Shown: positions 43,062 through 51,155, counted from the stretch's first letter. The stretch is 64,000 nt of DNA from Streptomyces sp. 840.1 (GCF_003751445.1 NZ_RJUU01000001.1:2857001-2921000), one strand, 5' to 3'. Program-made: numbers and translations. Notes: a model not told the origin generated them from the sequence alone.

Positions 43062-43320
43062 TCCGCGCGCATCCTTCGACGGCGGTCAGCAGCGTCCTGA
43101 GCGTGGTGAGGGACTCCAGCTCCTCCTTGGGCAGGACGTAGCCGAGCTCCTTCTCTATTCGGGAGACGACGGTTATGAGGGTCAGCGAGTCGCTGTCGTA
43201 GTCCTCGATGAACAGGCCGTCCTCGGTGAGCTCGTCGTCGTCCAGCTCCAGTTCCTCGTTGACGATGTCGATGACACGGATCCGCAGCTCGGCATCCAGT
43301 TCCACGGTCTGCACGGTCAT
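43054..43320 (-). CDS. Acyl carrier protein
   Basis: 88 residues, strongly acidic. The phosphopantetheine serine is Ser45 in YDSDSLTLITVVSRIE, corresponding to the DSL motif. Helix I (ELRIRVIDIVNEELEL) and helix III have the usual pattern. It is the only carrier protein in the window and should be served by the malonyltransferase at 6.2 kb and the phosphopantetheinyl transferase at 8.8 kb. It is preceded by an unusual G-rich spacer on the plus strand. Confidence 0.93.
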   Translation of the reverse strand: MTVQTVELDAELRIRVIDIVNEELELDDDELTEDGLFIEDYDSDSLTLITVVSRIEKELGYVLPKEELESLTTLRTLLTAVEGCARNA

Positions 43321-43369
43321 GATGGGTCCTTTCGTGAAGAGAAAACGTGAGTGGTCCGCGTCCGCCGGT

Positions 43370-43459
43370 GATGGTGGGGGGTGCGGGTGGGAGGGGCGGT
43401 TGGTGTGGGGGCGGTTGGCGTGGGGGTGTGGGGGTGTGGCGCGTGTGGGGGTGCGGCGC
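43370..43459 (+). repeat. G-tract repeat upstream of the ACP gene
   Basis: About 90 nt of irregular repeats built from GTGGGGG and GCGGTTGG units, with five or more runs of four to six G. The G-rich strand is the plus strand (template for the minus-strand operon); the mRNA would be C-rich. This could form quadruplexes or slow transcription between the SnoaL-like and ACP genes. It contains no credible ORF. Confidence 0.6.
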
Positions 43460-43465
43460 GAGGGA

Positions 43466-43900
43466 TCAGACGCCGGCCGGGACCGGCGGCTTGAGGGTGA
43501 TGGCGCCTATCTGGGTCAGCAGCAGCAGGTCCTGGCGGAAGCCCCAGTGCTCGACGACCTTGCCGTCCTCGATCCGGTAGATGTGCGTCTGCTCGACGTC
43601 CACGTCGGCCCCGCTCGGCGCGAAGCCCAGGAAGTCACCCGTGTGCTTGCCGGTGAAGCGCAGCCGCAGGACGGCCTTGTCGCCCTCGGTGAAGCTGTCC
43701 AGCTCCTCCCACGTCGCACCGGCGAAGGCGCTGTGGACCCAGCGGGCGGTACCGAGGTACCCGAGCGGGCCACCCGGGACGCCGGGCTGCGCCTCGTGGT
43801 CGACGAAGGAGTCCGCGATGTACTTGAGCGCGGCCTCCTCGTTCAGGTCGTTGAAGACGAGGCCCATGTTGATGGAGAGTTCGAGTGCTTCGCTGCTCAT
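43466..43900 (-). CDS. SnoaL-like polyketide cyclase / NTF2-fold protein
   Basis: 144 residues with the cone-shaped NTF2 fold: an early helix (EEAALKYIADSFVDHEAQPG), then FTGKHTGDFLGFAPSGADVDVEQTHIYRIEDGKVVEHWGFRQD. The FTGxHxGxFxGxxPTG-type strand and the ending 'H(W)xxxD' match the SnoaL/ester-cyclase family, which holds aldol cyclases, dehydratases and hydrolases. Start ATG 43900. In the PKS operon it might cyclise or dehydrate the chain. Residue-level catalysis cannot be assigned. Confidence 0.8.
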   Translation of the reverse strand: MSSEALELSINMGLVFNDLNEEAALKYIADSFVDHEAQPGVPGGPLGYLGTARWVHSAFAGATWEELDSFTEGDKAVLRLRFTGKHTGDFLGFAPSGADVDVEQTHIYRIEDGKVVEHWGFRQDLLLLTQIGAITLKPPVPAGV

Positions 43901-43983
43901 CTGCTTGCTCCTCAATAGTGGGGAAAGGTCCGGGGATTCACCCCCGGAGGTCTGTGGGTCGGCCGGGCCGGCGGGCCCGTGCC

Positions 43984-44688
43984 TCAGTGGCCGGCGCCCA
44001 GGCCGCCGGTGACCGGGATGACTCCTGCGGTCACGTACGAGGCGTCCTCGCCGGCCAGGAAACGCGCGGCCGCGGCGACTTCCTCGGGGGTGCCGGTACG
44101 GGCCAGCGCCGTCCTGGCGAGCGCGGCCTGCCGGCGCGCGTCGGTGACGTTCTCGACCATGTCGGTCTCGATCATTCCGGGGGCCACCACGTTGACCGTG
44201 ATGTTGCGCCGGCCCAGCTCGATCGCGAGGGACCTGGCGAACCCGATCAACGCCGCCTTGGAGGAGGCGTAGTTGGTCTGCCCCGGGGCGCCGGACATGC
44301 TGTTGATGGACGACATGTAGATCAGCCGGCCCCAACGGGCCTTGATCATCGCGGGGATGACCGCGCGGGTGACGCTCACGGCCCCCTGGAAGTTGGTCTC
44401 CATCACGGCCCGGAAGTCGTCCTCCGGCATCCCGATCAGCAACTGGTCCCGGGTGATACCCGCGTTGGAGACCAGGATCTCCACGGCACCCTGCTGGATC
44501 GACACCTCCTGGACCGCGGCCTCGACCTGGGCACTGTCGGTCACGTCGCACCGCACGGCGAAGAAGCCGGGCGGGGGTTCGCCGTTGCGGTAGGTGACGG
44601 CGACCTTGTGGCCCTCGGCCGCCAGGGCGCGTGCGGTGGCGAGCCCGATGCCCCGGTTGCCACCGGTGACGAGTACGGAGCGGCTCAT
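43984..44688 (-). CDS. SDR family oxidoreductase (FabG-like) in PKS operon
   Basis: 234 residues. The NADP loop is TGGNRGIGLATARAL, then SNAGITRDQLL, the catalytic Ser in IYMSSINSMSG and Tyr-x3-Lys in TNYASSKAAL. It closely follows FabG/actinorhodin-type ketoreductases. It starts at ATG 44688, overlapping the HAD stop. Possible roles are beta-keto reduction on ACP, or reduction of a butenolide in the manner of the BprA step if the AfsA homologue makes such an intermediate. Confidence 0.87.
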   Translation of the reverse strand: MSRSVLVTGGNRGIGLATARALAAEGHKVAVTYRNGEPPPGFFAVRCDVTDSAQVEAAVQEVSIQQGAVEILVSNAGITRDQLLIGMPEDDFRAVMETNFQGAVSVTRAVIPAMIKARWGRLIYMSSINSMSGAPGQTNYASSKAALIGFARSLAIELGRRNITVNVVAPGMIETDMVENVTDARRQAALARTALARTGTPEEVAAAARFLAGEDASYVTAGVIPVTGGLGAGH

Positions 44689-45353
44689 GCGGACTTCCTC
44701 CTGGTGTCGTCCCACAGGGACGCGAGCCGGTCGCCCGCGCTCTCGGCGTCGGTGAACAGCACCGTCTGCCAGCCGAGCGCCTCGGCACCGGCACAGTTCT
44801 GCGGCAGGTCGTCCACGAGCACACAGCGCTCCGGGGGGACGCCCGCCCGCCGCGCGGCCAGTTCGAACATGCCGGGGGACGGCTTGCGGTGGCCCACCTC
44901 GAACGAGAGGAGCACGTCGTCCCAGAGCCCGTCGGGCTCGATCATGCGGCGCCAGTACGGGTCCCAGGCGGGCACCATGTTGGAGAGCATCCCGACGAAC
45001 GCGCCCCGCTCACGGATCTTGCGCAGCTGGGCCAGCCAGGCGTGGTTGGTCTCCCGCCCGTCGAACCAGGCGTCCGCCATCGTGGTGAGCCGGAGCCGCA
45101 CCCCGTGCTCGGCCTCCAGCACGTCACCGACCTCGCGGAGCCACTCCTCCTCGGTCACCAGCGGGGTGTCGATCGGCAGCATGATGTCGGTCGTGCCGTA
45201 CCGGGCGGTGACGGTGGCCAGCGCACGGCCCAGGACCACCTGGTCCAGGCCCATCGAGTCACAGAACGTCTTCATCGTGTGGCCGAGCGGCGGGGTGAGC
45301 ACCCCGCCGAAGTCCGACCAGACGGCCAGTGGGGGCGATGTGGTGTCAGACAT
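44685..45353 (-). CDS. HAD-superfamily phosphatase (HAD-IA)
   Basis: 222 residues. Motif I is AVWSDFGGVLTPPL (nucleophile Asp14), motif II is the Ser in GMLSNMVP, motif III the Lys in GHRKPSPGMF and motif IV CVLVDDLPQN. It is the usual size of a small-molecule phosphatase and too short to be an FkbH-type glyceryl transferase. It lies 9 bp from the AfsA-like gene. The same AfsA-HAD pairing occurs in methylenomycin-furan biosynthesis (MmfL/MmfP), where the phosphatase removes phosphate from the glycerol-derived part. Confidence 0.86.
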   Translation of the reverse strand: MSDTTSPPLAVWSDFGGVLTPPLGHTMKTFCDSMGLDQVVLGRALATVTARYGTTDIMLPIDTPLVTEEEWLREVGDVLEAEHGVRLRLTTMADAWFDGRETNHAWLAQLRKIRERGAFVGMLSNMVPAWDPYWRRMIEPDGLWDDVLLSFEVGHRKPSPGMFELAARRAGVPPERCVLVDDLPQNCAGAEALGWQTVLFTDAESAGDRLASLWDDTRRKSA

Positions 45354-45362
45354 GCCAGGTCC

Positions 45363-46388
45363 TCAGGATCCGTGGAGGTGGGAGACGTCGACGACGGTGA
45401 CGCTGAGTTCCGCGATCTCCTGGTCGTCCTGGCGGAAGCGGACCCGCACCGTGTGCCGGCCGTCACTCGCGGGCGTCCGCGCGGCCGTCGCGGTCAGGGG
45501 CACGTCCAGCTCGGCGAACCGCTGGAACCCGCCCTCGTAGCCGGCGGCGAAGAGGTTCGCGGAGCCGGACGCCGACGCCGGGCCGGGCGCGGCACCCGCC
45601 GTCACCAGCGCCAGCTGACGCGCCGCCTCGACCAGGGCCATGGCCGGCAGGTGGTCGTAGGAGTGGTCGAACAGCGCCGGGTTGTCGAACCGCGGCACCA
45701 CCTGCGCCGTCACGGACTCCGCGGTGAACTCCGGCTCCGTGAGCACGACGTTCAGCGGGTTGTCGCGCCCCACCAGCTCCGGGGCCACGCGCCCGACGAC
45801 ACCGGGCCACTCGGTGAACTCCGAACTGAGCGGGGCCGGGGTACCGCGCTGGGCGTGGCGCAGGATCTCGTTCTCGTCCCCCTTGAGGAAGAGCACGTCC
45901 ATCGCGTGGTCGCCGACGTGCACGTCCCCCATGAAGATCCGCTGTTCGAGCCGGCCCTTGCGGAAACGGCCGCTGTGCCGGGCGGTCTTGCCGAAGAAGT
46001 CGGTGTCGATCCGGGGCTGCCCCGGCTCGCCGCCGACCCGCAGCGCGGACAGGTTCCGCAGCGAGAACTGGAAGGCGTGCACGATGGCGACGGTTCCGGC
46101 CGGCACACCGGCGTTGGTGTGGCCACCCGCGATCGAGGCCTGCCGCCCGGCCTCCAGCAGCAGCAGGGAGTCGTGCAGCTTCGGCCTCGGCCGGTGGTCG
46201 CTGTAGTAGAGGTGGGTGAGCGGCAGATGGATGCCCGAGGTCACGGCCATCGGACGTACGGTCCTGACGTCCGTGACGAAGACCTCGGATATCGCGGAAC
46301 GGTGCGCCAGGGAGCGCTCGATGGTGCGCCCGTAGTCGAGAGTGGGCCGCACGTCCGGCGCGGCGTCTTCCAGCACCTGGGTGGTCAT
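45363..46388 (-). CDS. AfsA/ScbA-like hotdog enzyme
   Basis: 341 residues with two hotdog repeats. The N-half has SLAHRSAISEVFVTDV and LEAGRQASIAGGHTNAGVP. The C-half has PALFDHSYDHLPAMALVEAARQLAL. AfsA-family enzymes esterify a beta-ketoacyl group from ACP with dihydroxyacetone phosphate, the first step to gamma-butyrolactones, butenolides and MMF furans. It heads the operon AfsA-HAD-SDR-SnoaL-ACP-KS-CLF-FAD. This placement suggests either a cluster-specific autoregulator or direct use in releasing the polyketide. No cognate TetR-type receptor gene is in the window. Confidence 0.88.
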   Translation of the reverse strand: MTTQVLEDAAPDVRPTLDYGRTIERSLAHRSAISEVFVTDVRTVRPMAVTSGIHLPLTHLYYSDHRPRPKLHDSLLLLEAGRQASIAGGHTNAGVPAGTVAIVHAFQFSLRNLSALRVGGEPGQPRIDTDFFGKTARHSGRFRKGRLEQRIFMGDVHVGDHAMDVLFLKGDENEILRHAQRGTPAPLSSEFTEWPGVVGRVAPELVGRDNPLNVVLTEPEFTAESVTAQVVPRFDNPALFDHSYDHLPAMALVEAARQLALVTAGAAPGPASASGSANLFAAGYEGGFQRFAELDVPLTATAARTPASDGRHTVRVRFRQDDQEIAELSVTVVDVSHLHGS

Positions 46389-46441
46389 CGGATTCCTCCA
46401 AACCAGTTCTCGGGGTGATCAGCCGGGCGGTGGGGCGGGCT

Positions 46442-46471
46442 GGGGCGGGGCCGGTCGGCCGGCCCCGCCCC
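46442..46471. terminator. Terminator downstream of the MFS gene
   Basis: Perfect 13-bp GC stem (46442-46454 with 46459-46471), loop TCGG, between the MFS stop codon and the AfsA-like start. It separates the two minus-strand transcription units. Confidence 0.65.
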
Positions 46472-46489
46472 GCCGGGTGGCGGCTGCGG

Positions 46490-47926
46490 TCAGGCGACCG
46501 GAACCGCCACCGTGCTGTCCTCGGCCGCCTTGTCGCCGGCCCGCTCCGAGCTCCGCCGGATGAGCAGGCCGCTCACCGCGCCGAGCATCACCACGATCAC
46601 GCCGATCCACAGCGCGGCCTCCAGGCCGTCGGTGAACGCCGAGGCCTGGTCGCCCGAGGTGTTGGCGGCGAACTGGCGGCTGAACACGGTGGTGAGCGCG
46701 GCCACACCGAGCGCGCCGCCGAACTCGCGGCTGGTGTTGTTGGCACCGGACGCCTTGTTCTGCTCGTTCTCCGGCACCGCCGAGATCACCGTGGCGGGGT
46801 TGCCCGCGAAGACCAGCCCCATGCCGATACCGGCCAGGGCCAGCGCCGGCACCATGGCGCCGTAACCGACGTCCGGCGTGATGACCAGGGCGATCCAGCC
46901 GAGGCCGATGCCCTGCAGCGCGCAGCCTGCGGCCTGCAGCACGCCGCCGCCGATCCGGTCCACGAACTGGCTGGCGACGGGCACCACGAACATCGGCGCC
47001 AGGGTCCACGGGATGGTGCGCAGACCCGCCTCGAAGGGGGTGTAGCCCATGGGGCCCTGGAGGAACTGGGTGAGGTAGAAGATCGACCCGAAGACACCGA
47101 AGTACATCGTGATCGACACCACGTTGCTCAGCACGAACGCCCGCGCCCGGTACAGGTGCGAGGGGATCAGCGGCTGGCTGCTGGACCGCTCGGACACGAC
47201 GAACGCCACGGCGAGGACCACTGTGAGGGACAGCCCGACCAGGGTGCTGGTGCTGGTCCAGCCGTGGTCGGCGGCCGAGACGATGCCCCAGACGGCCGAG
47301 ACGACGGAGCCGGTCACCAGGACCATGCTCGGCACGTTCAGGCTGCGCTCCTTGCCCCGGCTCTCCTTGACCGCCCACAGGGCCAGCGGCAGGGCGATGA
47401 GACCGACGGGCACGTTGATCCAGAAGATCCAGCTCCACGAGATCTTCTCGGTGACCAGACCGCCCGCGAGCGGACCGGCCGCGATCCCGAGACCGTTGAC
47501 CCCGCCCCAGACCCCGACGGCCAGATTCCGCTGCGCACGGGAGACGGCGCCCACGGCCAGCGTCAGCGAGACCGGCAGGATGGCCGCCGCGCCCGCGCCC
47601 TGGAACACCCGGGCGATGACCAGCGTGACGACCGAACCGGCCATCGCACAGGCCACCGAGGACACGGTGAACAGGGCGATGCCGCCGAGGAACACCCGAC
47701 GGCGGCCGAAGCGGTCACCGAGCGCCGCACCGGCCAGCAGCAGACCGGCGAAGGCCAGCACGTAGCCGTTCATCACCCACTGCAGCTCGGACTGCTTGAC
47801 GTCGAAGTCCTTGCCGATCTCCGCCAGCGCGTTGGTGACGACGAGGTTGTCCAGCGAGACCATGAACATGGGCAGAGACGTGGCGATCAGCGCCCAGAGA
47901 ACGCCGTTGCTCTTGGCTGCGCTCAT
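46490..47926 (-). CDS. MFS drug exporter, DHA2 (14-TMS) type
   Basis: 478 residues with about 14 membrane helices. MVSLDNLVVTNAL is motif D1; GAALGDRFGRRRVFLGG the loop 2-3 motif; and GVWGGVNGLGIAAGPLAGGLV the antiporter motif C. This type exports antibiotics with proton antiport, and cluster-borne copies usually confer self-resistance. ATG 47926 overlaps the stop of the secreted beta-propeller gene upstream. It is the second exporter of the cluster. Confidence 0.93.
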   Translation of the reverse strand: MSAAKSNGVLWALIATSLPMFMVSLDNLVVTNALAEIGKDFDVKQSELQWVMNGYVLAFAGLLLAGAALGDRFGRRRVFLGGIALFTVSSVACAMAGSVVTLVIARVFQGAGAAAILPVSLTLAVGAVSRAQRNLAVGVWGGVNGLGIAAGPLAGGLVTEKISWSWIFWINVPVGLIALPLALWAVKESRGKERSLNVPSMVLVTGSVVSAVWGIVSAADHGWTSTSTLVGLSLTVVLAVAFVVSERSSSQPLIPSHLYRARAFVLSNVVSITMYFGVFGSIFYLTQFLQGPMGYTPFEAGLRTIPWTLAPMFVVPVASQFVDRIGGGVLQAAGCALQGIGLGWIALVITPDVGYGAMVPALALAGIGMGLVFAGNPATVISAVPENEQNKASGANNTSREFGGALGVAALTTVFSRQFAANTSGDQASAFTDGLEAALWIGVIVVMLGAVSGLLIRRSSERAGDKAAEDSTVAVPVA

Positions 47927-49044
47927 CGGTTGTTCCCCCTGCTGCTCTCGGAGTTGCGGCTCACGGAGTCGTGGCCGGTGGTGTGGTGCGTGGTGCCGGC
48001 ACGGGCCACCCGGCGCAGGGTGATCCGGTCCGAGACTTCCCCGGCCAGAACCACCCCGACCTCACCGCTGAGCACGTAGTCGCCGTACGGCGTGACGGCC
48101 ACGGTCGTCGGGCCGCTGACGGGCCACGGCTCCTCGCGCGAGCGGACGGTGGCGCTGCGCCAGCCGTTCTTCGAGTCCACGACCGTGACGGCGTCGACTC
48201 CGCCGGGCGCGCCGACGGCCTCACCGATGGAGTTGGTCACCACGACCAGGGAGCCGTCGGGCCGCAGTGCGAGCCCGTCGGTGCCCACCAGCGGCTGGGA
48301 GAGCTTCACCTCGGCCACCTTGCGGCGGGCCGGGGCGTCCGGAGTGATCCGGAACATGGCGCCGTTGTCGTAGCGAAGGGCCAGCAGATAGCCGTCCGGG
48401 TGCCACGTGATGCCGTTCAGGCCCACGATGTCCGCGGCGAAGCGGGGGTCGGTCACCACCGGGTGGACGTGGCCGGCGAGGTCGATCCGCTGGAGCGTGG
48501 CCGACACGGAGTCCGTGACGTAGATATTGCCGCGCGGGTCGAAGGTCAGGTCGTTGGCGAAGGTGCGCGAGAGCCCCCGGGCGACGTCGATCCGGCGCTG
48601 CAGCTTGCCGGTGTCCAGGGCGAAGATCGCCACGCCCGAGGTCGGCGGCTGGTCGCCGACGTCAAGACGCTGGCGGATCCAGAAGTCGCTGTAGGCGACG
48701 AGGATGCGGTTGCGCGCGGTGTCCACCCGGACCCCGAGTGTGGACACCATGCCGATGCTGGGTGCCAGCTCGGTGACGGTGCCGTCCAGCCGGACCACCG
48801 AGAGGGTGCCCTTCAGGGCGGAGCCGACCAGGAAGGCGCGGCGGGTGGGGTCCCAGGCGACGCCCTCCGGGTAGACGTCGGCCGCCCGGGTGTTGATCAC
48901 GTCCGGCCCGGTGTGACGGCCGGCGGCGGCCGAGGCGTGGGTGGACGAATTCGCCATGGCGGGGGCCGGAAGGGCAATCGGCGCGATCGCCGTGAGGACG
49001 GCCGCGGAGGCGAGCACGGCTCTTAGCGGAATTGCGCGGGACAC
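47923..49044 (-). CDS. Secreted SMP-30/gluconolactonase-like beta-propeller protein
   Basis: 373 residues. A Sec signal SRAIPLRAVLASAAVLTAIAPIALPAPAMA is followed by repeated propeller blades: YPEGVAWDPTRRAFLVGS, RTFANDLTFDPRGNIYVTDS, NGITWHPDGYLLALRYD and TDGLALRPDGSLVVVT. The C-terminal ~20 residues (HHTTGHDSVSRNSE) are polar. Start GTG 49044 with GAGAGGAA upstream. Members are lactonases or binding proteins. Coupled to the efflux pump, it may modify or bind the exported product outside the cell, possibly a lactone. The long leader contains 16-nt tandem repeats. Confidence 0.82.
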   Translation of the reverse strand: MSRAIPLRAVLASAAVLTAIAPIALPAPAMANSSTHASAAAGRHTGPDVINTRAADVYPEGVAWDPTRRAFLVGSALKGTLSVVRLDGTVTELAPSIGMVSTLGVRVDTARNRILVAYSDFWIRQRLDVGDQPPTSGVAIFALDTGKLQRRIDVARGLSRTFANDLTFDPRGNIYVTDSVSATLQRIDLAGHVHPVVTDPRFAADIVGLNGITWHPDGYLLALRYDNGAMFRITPDAPARRKVAEVKLSQPLVGTDGLALRPDGSLVVVTNSIGEAVGAPGGVDAVTVVDSKNGWRSATVRSREEPWPVSGPTTVAVTPYGDYVLSGEVGVVLAGEVSDRITLRRVARAGTTHHTTGHDSVSRNSESSRGNNR

Positions 49045-49080
49045 GGTGTTCCTCTCGTGGTGGGTCGGGGGGAATCGGGA

Positions 49081-49144
49081 GTACGCGAACGCGGAAGTAC
49101 GGGAACGCGTAAGTACGGGAAACGGGAATGCGGGAAACGGGAAT
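49081..49144. repeat. 16-nt tandem repeats in the leader of the beta-propeller gene
   Basis: Four imperfect units: 49081-49096, 49097-49112, 49113-49129 and 49130-49144. The core is GTACGGGAA(A)CGSG(T/A)AA. Spacing of about 1.5 helical turns makes regulator binding possible; replication slippage is the alternative. Confidence 0.7.
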
Positions 49145-49410
49145 GCGGTATTACGGGCACGGAGAACTACGGGCTCCGGCTTCGCGACGGTCGTGCGAAT
49201 GGGCCGTTCGGCGAATGGTTCAACGGGCGGCTGTCGTGGACGGCTGTCGGGAATCCGGGAATCGTGGTGCCGTAACTCGCCATGGCGCGTATTCACTTGC
49301 GGTACACCACTGAATCTAGGCCGGTGGCCGCGCGATATGTAGACGACCTAGGGCGTACCGGGACTGTTTCCTTCGAGACATTCCGCAGGCGCGGACGCGG
49401 GCGCGCACGA

Positions 49411-49449
49411 CCGAGGGCCGCCACCCGGGATGCGGGTGACGGCCCTCGG
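49411..49449. terminator. Terminator downstream of the DUF2637 gene
   Basis: A 17-bp inverted repeat with one mismatch (49411-49427 with 49433-49449) and a GATG-type loop, after the minus-strand DUF2637 stop at 49496. It also marks the right boundary of the cluster. Confidence 0.7.
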
Positions 49450-49495
49450 CCGTGCGCGGTGGTTCAGCTGTTCAGCGGCTCATGGGCTCAGCGGC

Positions 49496-50956
49496 TCACG
49501 CGATGTGGTCGGCCTCCAGCTCCGCGTGGTAGCGGTTCTTGAAGCCCTGGATCAGCTGGCGGAGCAGTGCGGCGCTGCGCGGGTGCCGCACGTTGTGGCC
49601 GTCCGACAGGTGGATGTCGAGGACCTCGATGCTGGGGTACGTGCTGTGCTGCGTCACGAACGCGGCGAAGACCTCGTAGGCGATCTCGCTGAACTCCGCG
49701 TCCTCCTGCGCCCACTCCTCGGCCCATTCCTCGGCCGCCTCGGCGACGGGCTGCGCCTCCTGCACGACCTCGGCGGCCTCCGGGGCCCCGGCCGCCTCGT
49801 GGACCGGCTGCTGCTGCGACTGCTGAGGCTGCTGGAACTGCTGCTCGGTGCGCGGGCCGGGCACGGCGCCGATCGTGCCGACGTTGCCGAGCGGGCGGGT
49901 GCGGCCGGGACCGGTCGGGATCATGACCGGGCCGGGCTCCTGCTCGTCGACGTAGGTCGGGTTGTACGAGCCCTCGTACGCGCCGTCCGGCGACTGCGCC
50001 GCGAACCAGGGGCTCTCGTGCGAATCGGGGGCGGGGGTGAGGACCGGGGAGTGCGGCTGGAACGCGCTCTGCCGCTGGGGCTGGAACGCGCTCTGCGGCT
50101 GCTGGTGCTGTTGGTGCTGCTGGTTCTGCGGGCCGTCCTGGTGCTGCTGTTGCGGCTGCTGCCCGGCGTACTGCCCCTGGTCCGGGGCGCCGGCGAGCTC
50201 GGGCTGCTGGGGCCGGGCCGTGTCGACGGCGGCGGCCGCCGCGGCGGGGGCCGGGGGCAGCAGCACCGGTTCGATGCCGGCGGCGGCGAGCCCGGCCGGG
50301 CCGGTGTCGGCCAGCGGGACGCCGTACTTCGCGAGGCGCAGCGGCATCAGGGACTCGACGGGGGCCTTGCGCCGCCAGTTGCGGCCGAAGCGGGCCTGGA
50401 GGCGGGCCTGGTAGATCAGCCGGTCCTGTTCGAGCTTGATGACCTGCTCGTACGACCGCAGTTCCCACAGCTTCATCCGCCGCCACAGCCGGAACGTCGG
50501 CACGGGCGAGAGCAGCCAGCGGGTGAGGCGGACGCCCTCCATGTGCTTGTCGGCCGTGATATCGGCGATCCGGCCCACGGCGTGCCGGGCGGCCTCGACG
50601 GACACCACGAACAGCACCGGGATCACGGCGTGCATGCCTACGCCGAGCGGGTCCGGCCACGCGGCCGCGCCGTTGAACGCGATCGTCGCGGCGGTCAGCA
50701 TCCAGGCCGTCTGACGCAGCAGCGGGAACGGGATGCGCAGCCAGGTCAGCAGCAGGTCCAGCGAGAGCAGGACACAGATGCCCGCGTCGATGCCGATCGG
50801 GAAGACCAGCGAGAAGTTCCCGAAGCCCTTCTCCAGGGCGAGTTCGCGTACCGCGGCGTACGAGCCCGCGAAGCCGATCGCTGCGATGAGCACCGCACCG
50901 GCCACCACGAGCCCGATGAGTATTCGGTGCGTGCGTGTGAGCTGCATCGCGGCCAC
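49496..50956 (-). CDS. DUF2637 domain membrane protein
   Basis: About 486 residues. The N-terminal DUF2637 domain (1-150) has four hydrophobic helices, for example HRILIGLVVAGAVLIAAIGF, then FVVSVEAARHAVGRIADITADKHMEGVRL. A basic linker (RRMKLWELRSYEQVIKLEQDRL) follows. A long Gln/Pro/Ala-rich low-complexity region (about 240-400) precedes a conserved C-terminal segment with STYPSIEVLDIHLSD. The chosen GTG start at 50956 (VAAMQLTRTH) has GGAAGGGGA upstream; ATG 50947 is possible. The family often neighbours DNA-transfer or plasmid-like genes, but chromosomal copies of unknown function are common in Streptomyces. Confidence 0.85.
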   Translation of the reverse strand: MAAMQLTRTHRILIGLVVAGAVLIAAIGFAGSYAAVRELALEKGFGNFSLVFPIGIDAGICVLLSLDLLLTWLRIPFPLLRQTAWMLTAATIAFNGAAAWPDPLGVGMHAVIPVLFVVSVEAARHAVGRIADITADKHMEGVRLTRWLLSPVPTFRLWRRMKLWELRSYEQVIKLEQDRLIYQARLQARFGRNWRRKAPVESLMPLRLAKYGVPLADTGPAGLAAAGIEPVLLPPAPAAAAAAVDTARPQQPELAGAPDQGQYAGQQPQQQHQDGPQNQQHQQHQQPQSAFQPQRQSAFQPHSPVLTPAPDSHESPWFAAQSPDGAYEGSYNPTYVDEQEPGPVMIPTGPGRTRPLGNVGTIGAVPGPRTEQQFQQPQQSQQQPVHEAAGAPEAAEVVQEAQPVAEAAEEWAEEWAQEDAEFSEIAYEVFAAFVTQHSTYPSIEVLDIHLSDGHNVRHPRSAALLRQLIQGFKNRYHAELEADHIA

Positions 50957-51155
50957 CCGCGATCCCCTTCCCGCTTCTTCGTCTCCGACGCCCGGTCCGG
51001 AGGGACGATTTCGAGTTCTGGCGGGCACAGCCTGGCACATGCGTGCGAGCCGCGTTGCGCGGGGAGGGGCGAAGCCCGGCTCTCCGAGGAGGACCGGGCT
51101 TCGTGAATCCGCTTCCGGGCTGGGGAGTTGGGGCTCCCGGAGGCCGGGGAAGGTA

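Larger units (their letters stand above)
49045..49495. other. Non-coding right margin of the cluster
   Basis: 451 bp between the beta-propeller gene and the DUF2637 gene. It contains the tandem repeat at 49081-49144 and a terminator hairpin at 49411-49449, both listed separately. The short frames across the repeat look like artefacts of repetitive DNA. The promoter of the beta-propeller/MFS unit must lie here; no consensus was recognised. Confidence 0.5.

Noticed and set aside
44685..45353. HAD protein as FkbH-type glyceryl-ACP synthase
   Set aside because: At 222 residues it lacks the extra domains of FkbH proteins; the motifs are those of a small HAD-IA phosphatase.
6228..49044. Gamma-butyrolactone receptor (TetR) partnering AfsA
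   Set aside because: No TetR-type helix-turn-helix gene was found; regulators here are the two-component pair and MocR.
49057..49342. Short plus-strand frames over the 16-nt repeats
   Set aside because: They are repetitive, lack ribosome-binding sites, and differ in every frame; they reflect the tandem repeat.
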